Positions 1 through 9,589 of a stretch of 61,901 nt of DNA are shown here, one piece after another; position 1 is the first letter of the stretch, and each line of letters opens with the position of its first letter. The notes under the pieces are model-generated. The model saw only the letters and a program-made list of their open reading frames with translations, had not been told where the DNA came from and searched no databases. The stretch is taken from contig JABCZO010000026.1 of assembly GCA_013289615.1 (NCBI GenBank), positions 1 to 61,901 on the forward strand, read 5' to 3'. The DNA is from Gammaproteobacteria bacterium (GTDB taxonomy: Bacteria; Pseudomonadota; Gammaproteobacteria; Steroidobacterales; Steroidobacteraceae). A program made the position numbers and the translations under genes.

Positions 1-251
1 ACCACCATGGGCACCAGCACGACCTTGCGTCCGATACGGTCGGACAGCGCGCCGAACACCAGCGCTGATACCGCCCAGCAGATAGACATCATTGCCACGA
101 GCTTTCCGATTTGCGAGCCGGTCAGCTTCAAATCGGGAGCTATGTAGGGAGCGAGGTAAAGCAAAGCCATGCGATCCAGGAAGACGACGCCCCAGGTAAC
201 GAACATAATCGCTACCAGGGCTCGTTCGCCGGCGTTTGTCCCTTGGTTCAT
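1..251 (-). CDS. MFS transporter, N-terminal part (cut by window edge)
   Basis: The reading frame starts at an ATG at 251 and runs off the left edge after 83 codons. It begins MNQGTNAGERALVAIMF, then has a first membrane helix. The loop between helices 2 and 3 shows the classic major facilitator motif A, GALSDRIGRKVVL. Motif A is diagnostic of the superfamily, so a secondary transporter of the inner membrane is well supported. The substrate cannot be told from this fragment; many proteins with this beginning carry organic acids or sugars. Confidence 0.85.
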   Translation of the reverse strand, partial: MNQGTNAGERALVAIMFVTWGVVFLDRMALLYLAPYIAPDLKLTGSQIGKLVAMMSICWAVSALVFGALSDRIGRKVVLVPMV

Positions 252-371
252 GGCTCATGGAGACATGGGTAATGGTCGCAAATGTCCGCTCTGCCCTACT
301 TCCCGTTCACGGTTCATGCACCGTCATCAGGGATACAGGTAAAGCACAAAGCTGTGGCGATCAGGGGATCG

Positions 372-1154
372 TTACCGCTTGGATTTCCCCACCGCCGGGA
401 TCGAGGCCGCGATCACCCACGCAGAGCCGATCAAGGCGAAGTTAATCGCATTCTCCGCCCAGTTGAAGTGAGTGTGGGGGTCGATGAAGATCGTGGGAGC
501 ATGCACCAGAATGCCGAACACGACGAACATTGCCGTCAGCAACATGGCGGCCGTGCGCGCGTAGATACCGGAAAGAATTGCGATGCCGGCCGCAAAATGC
601 CCCGCCGCCGTAGCGTACGCCCAAAAAGTCTGACCCGGCGGCAGCCACGCGGGAACCAGCTCGGCCGTGTGGGCAAGATAGAAGAGGTGAGCCAAGCCAA
701 ACACGATGAGACACAGGCCAAACATTAGGCGGCCGATCTTGGATAGGCGCTCCGCGGTTGCCGGTTCGAGTGGCGCGCGGTACGCGTAAACGACCAATCC
801 CCCTGCCACGAGCGCCAGCGTTTCGGCGACTCCGTACCAAGTGACGAACACGGATGGCTGCGCGATGACACGAGGAACGTCAAGCAGTATGACCCCCAGA
901 CTGTAAAGCACGGTAAGCGCCAAAGCGCCGGGTCCAGCGGCGCGTTGCCATTGGATTGCCAGGCCCGCCAGCAACACAGCAACGGCCACGGCATACGCTA
1001 AGGCGGTCCGTTCGGGAACGTCATTCGGCTCCGGTTGCCACAACACCGCGAAATCTCCCCAGGCGAGGCCCACAAGTCCCAGCGCCACTGCTGCCAGGCC
1101 GTAGATGCGGACACTGACGTGCCGTGCGGATAACGCGTGCAGAATGGATGTCAC
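372..1154 (-). CDS. DoxX-like multi-pass membrane protein
   Basis: This is a hydrophobic protein of about 260 residues with roughly seven or eight predicted membrane helices. The C-terminal half (GRLMFGLCLIVFGLAHLFY through HFAAGIAILSG) resembles DoxX/DoxD-like proteins, a membrane family with no single agreed reaction. I chose the GTG at 1154 because a GGGGGAA purine run lies about 5 bases upstream. An in-frame ATG at 1283, directly abutting the stop of the upstream gene, would add 43 hydrophilic residues. It probably forms an operon with the secreted protein upstream. Exact function unknown. Confidence 0.7.
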   Translation of the reverse strand: MTSILHALSARHVSVRIYGLAAVALGLVGLAWGDFAVLWQPEPNDVPERTALAYAVAVAVLLAGLAIQWQRAAGPGALALTVLYSLGVILLDVPRVIAQPSVFVTWYGVAETLALVAGGLVVYAYRAPLEPATAERLSKIGRLMFGLCLIVFGLAHLFYLAHTAELVPAWLPPGQTFWAYATAAGHFAAGIAILSGIYARTAAMLLTAMFVVFGILVHAPTIFIDPHTHFNWAENAINFALIGSAWVIAASIPAVGKSKR

Positions 1155-1283
1155 TCGATTCCCCCAAGAAATATTCCAAGTCGTGCTCCGCGCAACCAGC
1201 CCAAACGCGACTTGCAGGATTTCCCAGCTGCGGACCGCCTGACTTCCTGAGCTGGGTACCACTGTGACGGGCTCGCCGGTCAT

Positions 1284-1772
1284 CTACTCTTTGGCGGCGA
1301 ATGGCTTAAGGAACTCGCGCAGATCGACCATGACATCGCGAATTTTGGTGGCTTCAGCAACAGCAGCCGGTGCCGCAACGTTACCAAGGTTCTCATTGAC
1401 TCTGGAGAGCTCCTCATCGGCGGTCGCGACGAAGGAACCCACAACCGAGCCGAACTGTTGCTGTGAAAAACGGACATCATTGGGACACTGCATGCCCGTA
1501 ACGAAGAAAGCGACCGTGAACACCTTGACCGCGGCGGCAAAAACGACAACGTCGGCGTCTGTTATCTCTCGCACCGCGCCGGCTTCATGATCGTCACGGT
1601 AGTGCCCGATATGCTGCAGGTTCCTGCGGGCCGTATTGAGAGCTCTCATCCGCAGATCCATCGCCTGCATGGCGTGATCTGCATCCGCGACGCTCTGGGC
1701 GCGCGCGGCGGTTGCAGTGGCAAGGTCAAGCGCGATAGCTAGAAATATTGCAACGATCATCCTATATGGCAT
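1284..1772 (-). CDS. Secreted protein of unknown function
   Basis: This protein of about 162 residues begins MPYRMIVAIFLAIALDLA and has a signal peptide with likely cleavage after ATAARA-QS. The mature part is mostly helical, without a domain I recognise. It includes a hydrophobic stretch, DADVVVFAAAVKVFTVAFFV, that could be a membrane helix. The ATG at 1772 is preferred because a GGGG run lies about 8 bases upstream; a GTG at 1781 is the alternative. Its stop abuts a possible ATG start of the DoxX-like gene, so the two are probably co-transcribed. Confidence 0.6.
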   Translation of the reverse strand: MPYRMIVAIFLAIALDLATATAARAQSVADADHAMQAMDLRMRALNTARRNLQHIGHYRDDHEAGAVREITDADVVVFAAAVKVFTVAFFVTGMQCPNDVRFSQQQFGSVVGSFVATADEELSRVNENLGNVAAPAAVAEATKIRDVMVDLREFLKPFAAKE

Positions 1773-1885
1773 GGATAGCACCCCGGCGAATCAATGGTCG
1801 AGAACGAGTAATTTAAGCTATTGAATTACAAAGCGCCCTGCTTTCCATTTCCAAATCGGCCGGCTGGTAGCGAAGTACCGCAGAG

Positions 1886-1919
1886 GAAAAAGCGCCGGCA
1901 GACTTAATTCCGCCGGCGC
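1886..1919 (-). terminator. Rho-independent terminator of the phosphoesterase gene
   Basis: An 8-bp perfect inverted repeat, GCGCCGGC (1892-1899) and GCCGGCGC (1912-1919), encloses a 12-base loop. On the minus strand it is followed by five T residues (1887-1891). It lies about 50 bases past the stop of the minus-strand phosphoesterase gene, so it fits an intrinsic terminator for that gene. Confidence 0.85.
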
Positions 1920-1968
1920 CTCGATAGCTACAAGAACATTGAGGCCAGGATCGCCTCAGCCGCCGCCG

Positions 1969-3870
1969 CTAATGTTGCGGCCCATGATCGAAGTCGAACA
2001 GGTCGAACAGGTCACCAATCGCCGGCATGTTGCGCGGCACATAGATATTGTCGTCGTCGTCCTGTACCGGGTTGGGCAGGTTGTCGCGGCTGCGATCGCT
2101 GAGCGTGCCGTGCAGCTTCCAGTTCCGTTCGATGAACTTCACGACCGACGAATGTTCCTCGTAGACGTGGCTGACATGGCCACCCGTCGAGAACGGCGAC
2201 ACGGCGATCATCGGAATGCGCGGGCCGGTGCCGAAGAAATCCACCGGTTGGATGAACCCTGAATCGTAGAAGCCGCCGCCTTCATCCACCGTGACGAATA
2301 TGGCGGTCTCGGCCCATTGCTCGGGATTGCTTTGAGCAAGCTCGATGATGTTCTTGGCGAACACCTCGAACAGGCTCCATTTCGAGGAGGCCGGGTGGCC
2401 GTCCATCGTGCCGTCCGGCTTCACATAGGACACCGCTGGTAGGGTGCCATTCGCAAGATCGGTGAACAGATCAGTGACATCGCGCATATGGTCGTTGACC
2501 ATCGCGGGATAATCCGACTCATATTCAAACGGATTACAGATGTTGCAGTAGCTGCCGTTGAACGGGCTGGTCGTCCCGTCAGCATCAAATCCGCCGCCGT
2601 AGTACTTCCAGGGAATGTGCTGCGCCGTTAGTACGTCGCCGATGCTGCGTTGCATGGTCGGCGGCACCACGAGCCCCGTCTGAACCAGGCCCTTGGGCGT
2701 GAATGCCGGGTTCACGTTGACCGCCTGCCAGTATTCACCCGCACCGCACTTGGTTTGTACGGAGTACGGCAGCGCTTTCAGGTAGTTCGTGATCGCCGCG
2801 ATGCCCGGCAGCGTGTCGTCTGCGCAGTTGAACCACTGCGCGCGCTGCGTATAGAGGTTGAGCGTGCCCGACTGCGGATCCGGGTTGTAGATGTTGGCAG
2901 CCGCGGGTGTTGCCGGATGGCCGCTGCCATCGCTGAAGAACACCTGATCGGCAAAGCCGAGCGGCTGGCTGTCCGGCCCAGTCCCGCCCAGCACCGGCTG
3001 GTGATAGTTGTCGCTCATCGTGTACTGGTCGGCAAGGGATTTGAAGAATGGAGCGTCGCCGTGCTGCATATTGAAGAATGCCATCGTCTGGCCGGTGTCG
3101 TGCGGCGTGCCCGTCGGCGGCGTACTGTAGGTGGTCGTGACGGCCGATTGCAGGTCGTGCAGACAGCCGGTCGGATTGCTCGGGGAGACGTGTTCGGCAT
3201 CGATCGCGCAATCTACCTGCTGCACCATCTGGAAATACTGATGGATCGTATCGCCGGTAAAGGCATCGAACGGCATCGCCGGCCCGGTCAACTGAAACGG
3301 CCCGGGCGGCAAATCGGTGACGTTGGTGATGCGCGTATCCGGCCCCAGCGTGAACGCAAGCCCGGTGCCGCCGGTCCCAAACAGGAACTGGTCCGGCGGC
3401 GGCAAGCCCGGATCGCCGCCCGGGATGGTCAGAATAGCGGCATAGGGGGAAACCGCGCCGATGCCGCCGACGTCGGGTGGCGGCAACACTCCGTAGAGCG
3501 TCTTTTGATTCAGATCCGCACTGCTGAAGTACTTCCCGCCATTCGGCGCGGAGGTGATCTGGAACTGATGCGCCTTGGAGAAGTTCCACCCCGGCGTGCC
3601 GTCGGCACGGATGATCTTCTCGGACAGGAGGTTATGTACTCGCTCATCCTCGCGCTTTGGCACATAGGTGGCGAACAGGTGATCGAAGCTGCGATTCTCG
3701 CCGACGATGATAATAAGGTGCTTGATCGGCGTGGCCGTAGTGAGCGCGTCGACCGTCGCGTCCGGATCGGCGGCGTGCACCGGTGCAGCCATGGCGATGG
3801 CAGACAATGCCGTTGCCGACGCGAACGATGTGATTTTTTTCCACCGACTTCTCATTCCATGTGGAAGCAT
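1969..3870 (-). CDS. Secreted phosphoesterase (phospholipase C / acid phosphatase family)
   Basis: This protein of about 633 residues belongs to the phosphoesterase family of non-haemolytic phospholipase C and AcpA-type acid phosphatases. The metal/nucleophile motif IIIVGENRSFDHLFATY follows the signal peptide, and the C-terminal half has TVDEGGGFYDSG and MIAVSPFSTGGHVSHVYEEH, where family members place further metal ligands. The ATG at 3870 is chosen because GGAGAG lies 5 bases upstream; a longer frame from 3951 has no such site. The N terminus (MLPHGMRSRWKKI, hydrophobic stretch, VHA-AD) is a signal peptide. It should hydrolyse phosphate esters in the periplasm or outside the cell; the natural substrate is not evident. 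A strong terminator follows. Confidence 0.85.
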   Translation of the reverse strand: MLPHGMRSRWKKITSFASATALSAIAMAAPVHAADPDATVDALTTATPIKHLIIIVGENRSFDHLFATYVPKREDERVHNLLSEKIIRADGTPGWNFSKAHQFQITSAPNGGKYFSSADLNQKTLYGVLPPPDVGGIGAVSPYAAILTIPGGDPGLPPPDQFLFGTGGTGLAFTLGPDTRITNVTDLPPGPFQLTGPAMPFDAFTGDTIHQYFQMVQQVDCAIDAEHVSPSNPTGCLHDLQSAVTTTYSTPPTGTPHDTGQTMAFFNMQHGDAPFFKSLADQYTMSDNYHQPVLGGTGPDSQPLGFADQVFFSDGSGHPATPAAANIYNPDPQSGTLNLYTQRAQWFNCADDTLPGIAAITNYLKALPYSVQTKCGAGEYWQAVNVNPAFTPKGLVQTGLVVPPTMQRSIGDVLTAQHIPWKYYGGGFDADGTTSPFNGSYCNICNPFEYESDYPAMVNDHMRDVTDLFTDLANGTLPAVSYVKPDGTMDGHPASSKWSLFEVFAKNIIELAQSNPEQWAETAIFVTVDEGGGFYDSGFIQPVDFFGTGPRIPMIAVSPFSTGGHVSHVYEEHSSVVKFIERNWKLHGTLSDRSRDNLPNPVQDDDDNIYVPRNMPAIGDLFDLFDFDHGPQH

Positions 3871-4261
3871 GTCTTCTCTCCAGGTAGTTGCTGTGGATAT
3901 CAGCCCGGAGAAAATTAGCCGTGGAAGATTGCACGACGGTATCTGGCTCATCTACAACGCGTGAATATTCCGTGACACCGCCGTGTCGCGAGTTTCGCGT
4001 CGACCGCATGGTTGGCGCTGCACTGATCTTTTTTTATTCGAACGTATCGTTAGCGTTGAAAGGAAATATTCACACGATGACCCTATCCTTGGTCGGCACG
4101 CCGATCTGACCGGCGCAATGGCGTGCCGTCGGCGGGCACTCAGGGTGTGCGCATCGCAAATGCGACGCAGTCTCAACGCCGACGCGCCACCCTCCTTAAA
4201 TATTCTTTAGACTCATCCAGGCGGCGCTGCGCGGCTCCCACGGCATGCTAACCTCAGTTTC
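3871..4261. promoter_or_regulatory. Divergent intergenic region with a short inverted repeat
   Basis: This 391-base gap separates the minus-strand phosphoesterase from the plus-strand barrel protein, so it should hold both promoters. The dyad TCGCA-AA-TGCGA at 4154-4165 could be an operator. An AT-rich patch at 4027-4038 (TTTTTTTATTCG) is the most promoter-like part. I see no gene or RNA here. Confidence 0.35.
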
Positions 4262-5020
4262 ATGAGGCGGCTCGCGGTACTTGCGGCACTGTGGCTCGTC
4301 TGGTCAGAAGCCGCACGCGCGCAAACCGATGAGATTCAGATCTACGATGCACAAATCGCCGCGCCGGGGATCTTCAACCTGACCTGGCACGACAATTACA
4401 CTCCTGACGGCCGCACCAGCGCTGATTACCCCGGCGGCGTCGTTCCAAACCACACGCTCAACGGCGTCCCGGAGTGGGCGTACGGCGTGACCCCGTGGTT
4501 TGAGGCGGGATTCTATATGCCCCTTTACAGTCTCGCCGGCAACGGCGCGCTGACATTCAACGGTTTCAAGCTGCGTGCACTGTTTGTCGAACCGGACGCT
4601 GTCAACCAGCGCTTTATCTACGGCGTGAATTTCGAGTTCAGCTACAACACCGCGCACTGGAATCAGGACCGCTACACGCAGGAAGTGCGCCCGATCATCG
4701 GCTGGCATCTGGGCCGACTGGACGTCATCGTCAATCCGATCCTGGATAACTCGTACAAAGGATTCTCGCAGCTCGATTTCGCCCCCGCCACGCGCGTCGC
4801 CTACAACTTCAACAAGACCTGGGCCGTTGCGGCCGAGGAATACGCCGACCTCGGTCCGCTGCGTGGGTTGTACGCGCCCAGGCGGCAGCAGCATCAGTTG
4901 TTCGGGGTCCTGGATTACAGCGGCAAGCCATGGTTGCTCGAAGGCGGCGTCGGACTGGGTTTGACGGGCGCCACCGACAACGTGGTGCTCAAGCTCATCC
5001 TGTCGCGCGACCTGAACTGA
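4262..5020 (+). CDS. Outer-membrane beta-barrel protein
   Basis: The protein has 252 residues, with a signal peptide ending around ARA-QT. The mature chain consists of alternating hydrophobic/polar strands with many aromatic residues, typical of a small outer-membrane barrel. It ends in LKLILSRDLN rather than a terminal Phe. The pattern resembles the MetA-pathway/copper-resistance type barrel families, but I cannot assign one. It starts at ATG 4262 and is followed by cytochrome b561 after about 30 bases, probably as an operon. Confidence 0.65.
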   Translation: MRRLAVLAALWLVWSEAARAQTDEIQIYDAQIAAPGIFNLTWHDNYTPDGRTSADYPGGVVPNHTLNGVPEWAYGVTPWFEAGFYMPLYSLAGNGALTFNGFKLRALFVEPDAVNQRFIYGVNFEFSYNTAHWNQDRYTQEVRPIIGWHLGRLDVIVNPILDNSYKGFSQLDFAPATRVAYNFNKTWAVAAEEYADLGPLRGLYAPRRQQHQLFGVLDYSGKPWLLEGGVGLGLTGATDNVVLKLILSRDLN

Positions 5021-5051
5021 TCGGCAGCAGCAAGCAGTGCGCAATCCCACG

Positions 5052-5621
5052 ATGATCACGAATGCTGGACAAACGGCCTATCCTCTGGCCGCCACGGAAC
5101 GCTATGGAACCCCGGCGATTGCCTTCCACTGGATTTCAGTGGTGCTGGTGGTCGCGGTCGGTGTTCTGGGTCTGCTACACGACTCCTGGTCGAAACAAAC
5201 CCAGGCTTTCTGGATCAATATCCATGCACTGATCGGTTTACTCGTTTGGGTGCTGGTCATGGTGCGGTTCGGGTGGCGCCGTCGGCACGCGCCGCCCCCA
5301 TTGCGGGCAGATATCGGCAATTTCTCGCGCCGCCTGTCCGGCCTGGTTCACGGGTCGCTGTACGCGCTGCTGTTCATCACACCGATCATCGGCATCGTGA
5401 CGTTCATATGGCACGGCCGCGTTTTCGACTTTGGCCTGTTCCGGCTGAACTTTGGCGTCCGATCCAACCGGGCGATATTTCATCCCACCGAGGACATCCA
5501 CGGCTACCTGGCCTACGGCTTGTTCGCGTTGGTGGGAATCCACGTCCTCGCTGCCCTGTGGCACCAATTCATTCGACACGATGGCGTGCTGCGGCGGATG
5601 TGGCACTCCCGCTCGTCGTAA
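5052..5621 (+). CDS. Cytochrome b561 family protein
   Basis: This protein of about 189 residues with four membrane helices has the layout of bacterial cytochrome b561. His residues lie in RYGTPAIAFHWISVVL (helix 1), IHALIGLLVWVL (helix 2) and DIHGYLAYGLFALVGIHVLAALWHQF (helix 4), consistent with two b-haems. Such proteins move electrons between quinol and acceptors such as superoxide at the inner membrane. A GTG at 5037 would add five residues; neither start has a strong ribosome site. The stop is 4 bases from the stop of the convergent minus-strand gene. Confidence 0.85.
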   Translation: MITNAGQTAYPLAATERYGTPAIAFHWISVVLVVAVGVLGLLHDSWSKQTQAFWINIHALIGLLVWVLVMVRFGWRRRHAPPPLRADIGNFSRRLSGLVHGSLYALLFITPIIGIVTFIWHGRVFDFGLFRLNFGVRSNRAIFHPTEDIHGYLAYGLFALVGIHVLAALWHQFIRHDGVLRRMWHSRSS

Positions 5622-5625
5622 CTGG

Positions 5626-6204
5626 CTAATTGTCGCTCGCCAGTACGCCGTGCTTGATCAGCATACGGGCTCCGCTCGCCCAGCCGTCTTCGCCGCCGGC
5701 GAAGTTAGCCACCTGCTGGTCCAGAACTTTGCCCGTCCGGCAGTCGCTGATCTGAATCATCACGTAATAATCCGTCATGCTTACCCTTCTCACGACTCCG
5801 ACCAGGGCCTGTTCGGCACCTAACTGCAATGCGATGCCGGTCTCGCAGCCGTCGCAGTTTCGCAGCGACTTCTCCGTCACTGGCTTTGCCTCGACTCTAG
5901 TCACATCGACGAGGCGGTAGCGTCCCGACTGCGACAACATCCGACGCGCCTCGCTGCTGACTTTCTCCATCGTGGCTGCAGCACTGGCACTCGCCCCCGG
6001 TAGCGAGGCTGCCGGGCTGACATCTTCCAGCTCGAAATCAAACACCGCGATCTTGACGGGCGGTACGTTTCCGCCGTCCGCGGCAACGGCTGGAAAGCAG
6101 GCGACACTAGCCAGCAGGGCGCCGAGAAATCCGATGGCCGGCCACGCGCGACTACTGTGGCCTGCTCTGGCTGTGCTCGCGTTGTTAGCGATGTACAGGG
6201 TCAT
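5626..6204 (-). CDS. Secreted DUF2380/DUF3280-type protein
   Basis: The mature part starts with VKIAVFDFELEDVSPA, the signature of a family of predicted periplasmic proteins (DUF2380/DUF3280) with an alpha/beta fold related to TolB-N/CsgG-like domains. Three Cys residues (NCDGCETG, SDCRTG) may form disulfides. The N terminus has a signal peptide (hydrophobic run around GFLGALLASVACFPAVA-AD). I chose ATG 6204; a TTG at 6273 would add 23 residues. Function unknown; a role in sensing or transport at the envelope is only a guess. Confidence 0.65.
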   Translation of the reverse strand: MTLYIANNASTARAGHSSRAWPAIGFLGALLASVACFPAVAADGGNVPPVKIAVFDFELEDVSPAASLPGASASAAATMEKVSSEARRMLSQSGRYRLVDVTRVEAKPVTEKSLRNCDGCETGIALQLGAEQALVGVVRRVSMTDYYVMIQISDCRTGKVLDQQVANFAGGEDGWASGARMLIKHGVLASDN

Positions 6205-6312
6205 GAACCCAAGGCTCGGGATGGCGGCATACGCCCAGGTGCCGACGTTGCCATCATTTTCACCATTTATCAAAGAGCGTCGGTGAAGGTCCGTGGACGA
6301 CTCCCCAGCCGG

Positions 6313-8277
6313 TCAGGGGGACTTGCCCCTGATGAGCTCGAACAGTCGCGCTCGCAGCGTCGGGGCCAGCGTTGCTGCAAACGTGCCGGTCAGATGATTC
6401 TCGTCGCGATAGACGGGCAGCTCGTGCTGCGTGGCCGCACAGAGTCTGCCCGGACAAATCAGGTCGTTCATGTCCAGGAAGTAGACATTCGCCAGCCCGG
6501 CCGCGGCCGAACGCTCTGCGGAAAACGCCGCCTCGTTGAGCGCTGCCGATGCGTCGAAGTCACAGGATTGCCCGCTCACGACACTGCGTGCCACGCAGGC
6601 GGGAATGTTGAACGGTGGCAGTGGCGTATCCCTTAGCACCACGATTGGCACGCCGGCACGCGAGAACTTTTCCAGCGTGCGTCGCGTCCCCACACGCACC
6701 TGTTCCGCAGACATAAGCGTCGCTGTGACCATATCGCCGCGCAGCGTCGCCCCGTTGTAACTCGCCATCACGACTGCCGCGGGATGGATCGCAATGATCC
6801 GGTCGATCGCGCTGGCACGCCATTCCTGGCAATGATCGGCCGCTGCCGACAGGTTGTGTGGATTGATGTCGCTCGCTGCGCAGCCCGGTCTGAGCACCGT
6901 GACGAGCCGCCAGCCCTCGCTATTGGCGGCAGTGCGCATCGGGTTGACCCACTGTATCGCGTGCGAATCGCCAAACAGAACGACTGCCTGCGCTGCGCCT
7001 GACGCCCCGAATTCGCACACCCTGACGTCAAACGTGCGCCCCTCGCTCCAGCAGTCCTTCGGCGATATGTCGGCGATATCGATCGAGGCCGCGCCGATCG
7101 CCTGGAACCTCTTGTCCTGCGCCAGCTGCCGGCCTCCATACGACAACAGCGCCCAGGACCCCGACACGCTCAGCACGGTCGCGCCGGCGGCGGCGGCCAG
7201 CGACAATCCTGAGCGCGCGCCGAGGTATGAATTCCTTCGAACCGGCCGCTCCACGACGCTGTAGGTCAACGATGCTGCCAGCAAGGATGCGATGGCCGAC
7301 GCGATCCTGCCGCCGACGCCAAGGCCGGGAACTAACATCCCGGCGAACACCACAAACGGCCAGTGCCACAGATACCAGGAGTACGATCGCGCTCCGACAA
7401 ATTGCAGCGCTGTGGCGCCGAGCGCCGCGCTGATCCCGCGCTGCGGCGCTCTGGCTCCCGCGTACAGCGTCGCAAGCGTGCCGGCAACGGGAAACAGCGC
7501 GATCCCGCCAGGGAAACCTGCACCTCCTTTGAGCAGCAGCGCCGTTCCAAATATCGTCGCAATGCCGAGAATTCCACAGGCAACGGCCCAGCCGCTGCCT
7601 GCCGAAGCTCTGGAAGCGGGCAGCAGCGCCAGCAGTCCTCCGGCAGCGAATTCCCAAGCACGCGCGGGTAGCTCATAAAACGCGACCGTTGGTGCCAGCC
7701 GCGTCGCGTAGATGCAGAACAGGAACGAGACAGCTGTGACGGCGCTGAGAATCCAGATTGGCCGCCGCACGCCGTCTGCTCTGCGATTGATCAGCAGGAT
7801 CAGCGGCGGCCACACCAGATAGAACTGCTCCTCCAGGCCGAGTGACCAGGTATGCAGTAGCGGATTGCCTTCCACGCTCGCTGAAAAATAGTCGGAAGCG
7901 CTGTGGTCGAAGAACACATTGCTTACATACAGCGCCGCCGCACGTGCGGCCCGCCCAGTGAATGCAATGTCCTGCGGCGCGAAGATGGCGGCGGCCGCTA
8001 ACGTGGTCGCCAACAGCACGACGGTGCCCGCGGGCAGGAGCCTGCGCGCACGACGTGCGAAGAATCTGGGCAGGTCGATGCGCGAGCTGGCGCGATATTC
8101 CGACTCCAGCAGCCCGGTAATCAGGTATCCGGAGAGAACAAAAAACACATCGACGCCGATAAAGCCGCCGGCACACCACGAAATGCCGCAATGGCAACCG
8201 ACCACGAGCAGGATGGCCACCGCCCGCAAGCCCTCGATATCGGGCCGAAACGCATCACCGGGCTGGCGGGCGCTCAT
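6313..8277 (-). CDS. OafA/YrhL-type acyltransferase with SGNH domain
   Basis: The N-terminal acyltransferase-3 domain (FRPDIEGLRAVAILLVVGCH, with the catalytic His at its end) spans about ten membrane helices. It is followed by a periplasmic SGNH hydrolase-like domain with GDSH (VVLFGDSHAIQW), an Asn block (MASYNGATL) and the C-terminal DENHLTG Asp/His pair. Such two-part enzymes move acetyl groups across the inner membrane onto O-antigen, peptidoglycan or exopolysaccharide. ATG 8277 places the conserved FRPDIEGLRA near residue 10, as usual; a GTG at 8316 is possible. It stands alone, so the acceptor sugar is unknown. Confidence 0.88.
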   Translation of the reverse strand: MSARQPGDAFRPDIEGLRAVAILLVVGCHCGISWCAGGFIGVDVFFVLSGYLITGLLESEYRASSRIDLPRFFARRARRLLPAGTVVLLATTLAAAAIFAPQDIAFTGRAARAAALYVSNVFFDHSASDYFSASVEGNPLLHTWSLGLEEQFYLVWPPLILLINRRADGVRRPIWILSAVTAVSFLFCIYATRLAPTVAFYELPARAWEFAAGGLLALLPASRASAGSGWAVACGILGIATIFGTALLLKGGAGFPGGIALFPVAGTLATLYAGARAPQRGISAALGATALQFVGARSYSWYLWHWPFVVFAGMLVPGLGVGGRIASAIASLLAASLTYSVVERPVRRNSYLGARSGLSLAAAAGATVLSVSGSWALLSYGGRQLAQDKRFQAIGAASIDIADISPKDCWSEGRTFDVRVCEFGASGAAQAVVLFGDSHAIQWVNPMRTAANSEGWRLVTVLRPGCAASDINPHNLSAAADHCQEWRASAIDRIIAIHPAAVVMASYNGATLRGDMVTATLMSAEQVRVGTRRTLEKFSRAGVPIVVLRDTPLPPFNIPACVARSVVSGQSCDFDASAALNEAAFSAERSAAAGLANVYFLDMNDLICPGRLCAATQHELPVYRDENHLTGTFAATLAPTLRARLFELIRGKSP

Positions 8278-8725
8278 GTCTGCATCAATCGGGTCACCTC
8301 GACGAAAACTTAGCACTTAACCCCGGTTGCATTGCGTGAACTGCAACACCGGCCTGGCAGGCCCTCCTCGCCAAGGACACCCCCCGGCGCTCGATTGCCG
8401 GGGCGCCGCGGCCGCGCCTTGAGGCCCCTTCAGGCGTCTGCTGCCGCGGCTGCGTCGCTGCACAGGTTGCACGTTGGCCGAGCGTTGGTACCGTCGATTC
8501 GTACCCCGGGAATACCGCTCTTCCTGCATGACCGGGCTGGCATACGACCGGAAGTCCTATACCGCGACCAGACCGACTGTGCGATAACTGCCGCCGGCGC
8601 TGACCGGAGTGCTGAATCGCGACCGCTGCACGTGATTGATTGTAAAAAAGAATGCGTCGTCTCGGTGTTCCTGATCGCCGCTTCGATCTTACCCTCCGCG
8701 CCCATCAATTCCTGAGTCAAAAGCC
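8278..8725. other. Intergenic region without a supported gene
   Basis: About 450 bases lie between the divergent acyltransferase and DUF486 genes. Open frames exist on both strands (for example 8332-8715 and 8430-8720), but their products look like shadow translations of GC-rich sequence and lack convincing starts. Promoters for both flanking genes must lie here; none is clear. Confidence 0.5.
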
Positions 8726-9076
8726 ATGAATACTGTCCTTCTACTGACGATGTCGAACATCTTCATGACCTTTGCATGGTACGGGCACTTGAAGTATGGC
8801 CACACCTGGCCACTGTGGAAGGCGATCCTGGTGTCGTGGCTGATCGCGCTGCTGGAATACTGTCTGGCGGTGCCGGCGAATCGTCTCGGTTACGTGGAAT
8901 TCTCCGGCTTGCAGCTCAAGATCATTCAGGAGGTGGTCACCATCGTGGTCTTCATTGCCTTCGCGGTCCTGTTCCTGAAGGAAAGACTCGCATGGAACCA
9001 CCTGGTGGCGTTCGGCTGTCTCGGCGTGGCCGCGTTCTTCGCGTTTGCGTTCAGGGTGCCTGCGCCGATCCCCTGA
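8726..9076 (+). CDS. DUF486 (DMT-type) small membrane protein
   Basis: A 116-residue protein with four membrane helices. The features FMTFAWYGHLKYG near the start and FSGLQLKIIQEVVTIVVF in the middle are characteristic of the DUF486 family, which is distantly related to drug/metabolite transporters. No substrate is established for the family. The gene converges with the minus-strand small membrane protein; their stops are 7 bases apart. Confidence 0.85.
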   Translation: MNTVLLLTMSNIFMTFAWYGHLKYGHTWPLWKAILVSWLIALLEYCLAVPANRLGYVEFSGLQLKIIQEVVTIVVFIAFAVLFLKERLAWNHLVAFGCLGVAAFFAFAFRVPAPIP

Positions 9077-9083
9077 ACATCGA

Positions 9084-9437
9084 TCACGAGCGCTGCCAGA
9101 AGGTAACGATGCCGCCGCCGGCGAGAATGAGCGCGCCCCCGACCAGGATCGGCAGTGTCGGCAACGACCGAAAGGCCACGAAATTGATGATCTGCCAGAC
9201 GACAAACAGCAGGGCGATATACAGACCGACGACCCGTCCAAAGGCGAGCGGGGCGAGATTCAGCGACAGGCCGTAGCCGAACAGCAGCGCTGTGCCGGCA
9301 AGGAACAGCAGTACCCGCAGCGACAGGCTGTGCTGATAAAGCCCCATCCGCACGATCGCATCGCCCGAGGCCTCCAGGACGGTGGCGGACACGAGTAACC
9401 CAACTACGACAAGTTTATCCACGACGGGCTCCGACAT
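9084..9437 (-). CDS. Small four-helix membrane protein (SMR/EamA-like)
   Basis: The protein has 117 residues and four hydrophobic helices, with the first helix containing an acidic residue (LLVSATVLEASGDAIVR), as seen in small multidrug-resistance and half-size EamA transporters. Size and helix pattern fit a transporter working as a dimer, but no family motif settles the substrate. It sits head-on against DUF486, also a DMT-like protein. Confidence 0.6.
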   Translation of the reverse strand: MSEPVVDKLVVVGLLVSATVLEASGDAIVRMGLYQHSLSLRVLLFLAGTALLFGYGLSLNLAPLAFGRVVGLYIALLFVVWQIINFVAFRSLPTLPILVGGALILAGGGIVTFWQRS

Positions 9438-9589
9438 GATTTTATTCCGGCGAGTGGGTTGGTTATCTTACCGGCTCGAGCCGACCGGCGTGCGAAATGC
9501 CGTTGCTTGCGCCGCCGGAAACCCGGGTTGTGCCCCGGGCGCGTATAATTGCCGGCAAAATCGATCGGGTCGATGTGCAAAGGTCGCCG

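Noticed and set aside
2650..3918. 422-residue plus-strand frame
   Set aside because: It is the reverse shadow of the phosphoesterase gene; its product is Arg-rich and matches no family.
8317..8720. Short frames on both strands between the acyltransferase and DUF486 genes
   Set aside because: Overlapping frames on both strands with unlike composition and no ribosome sites; none can be supported.
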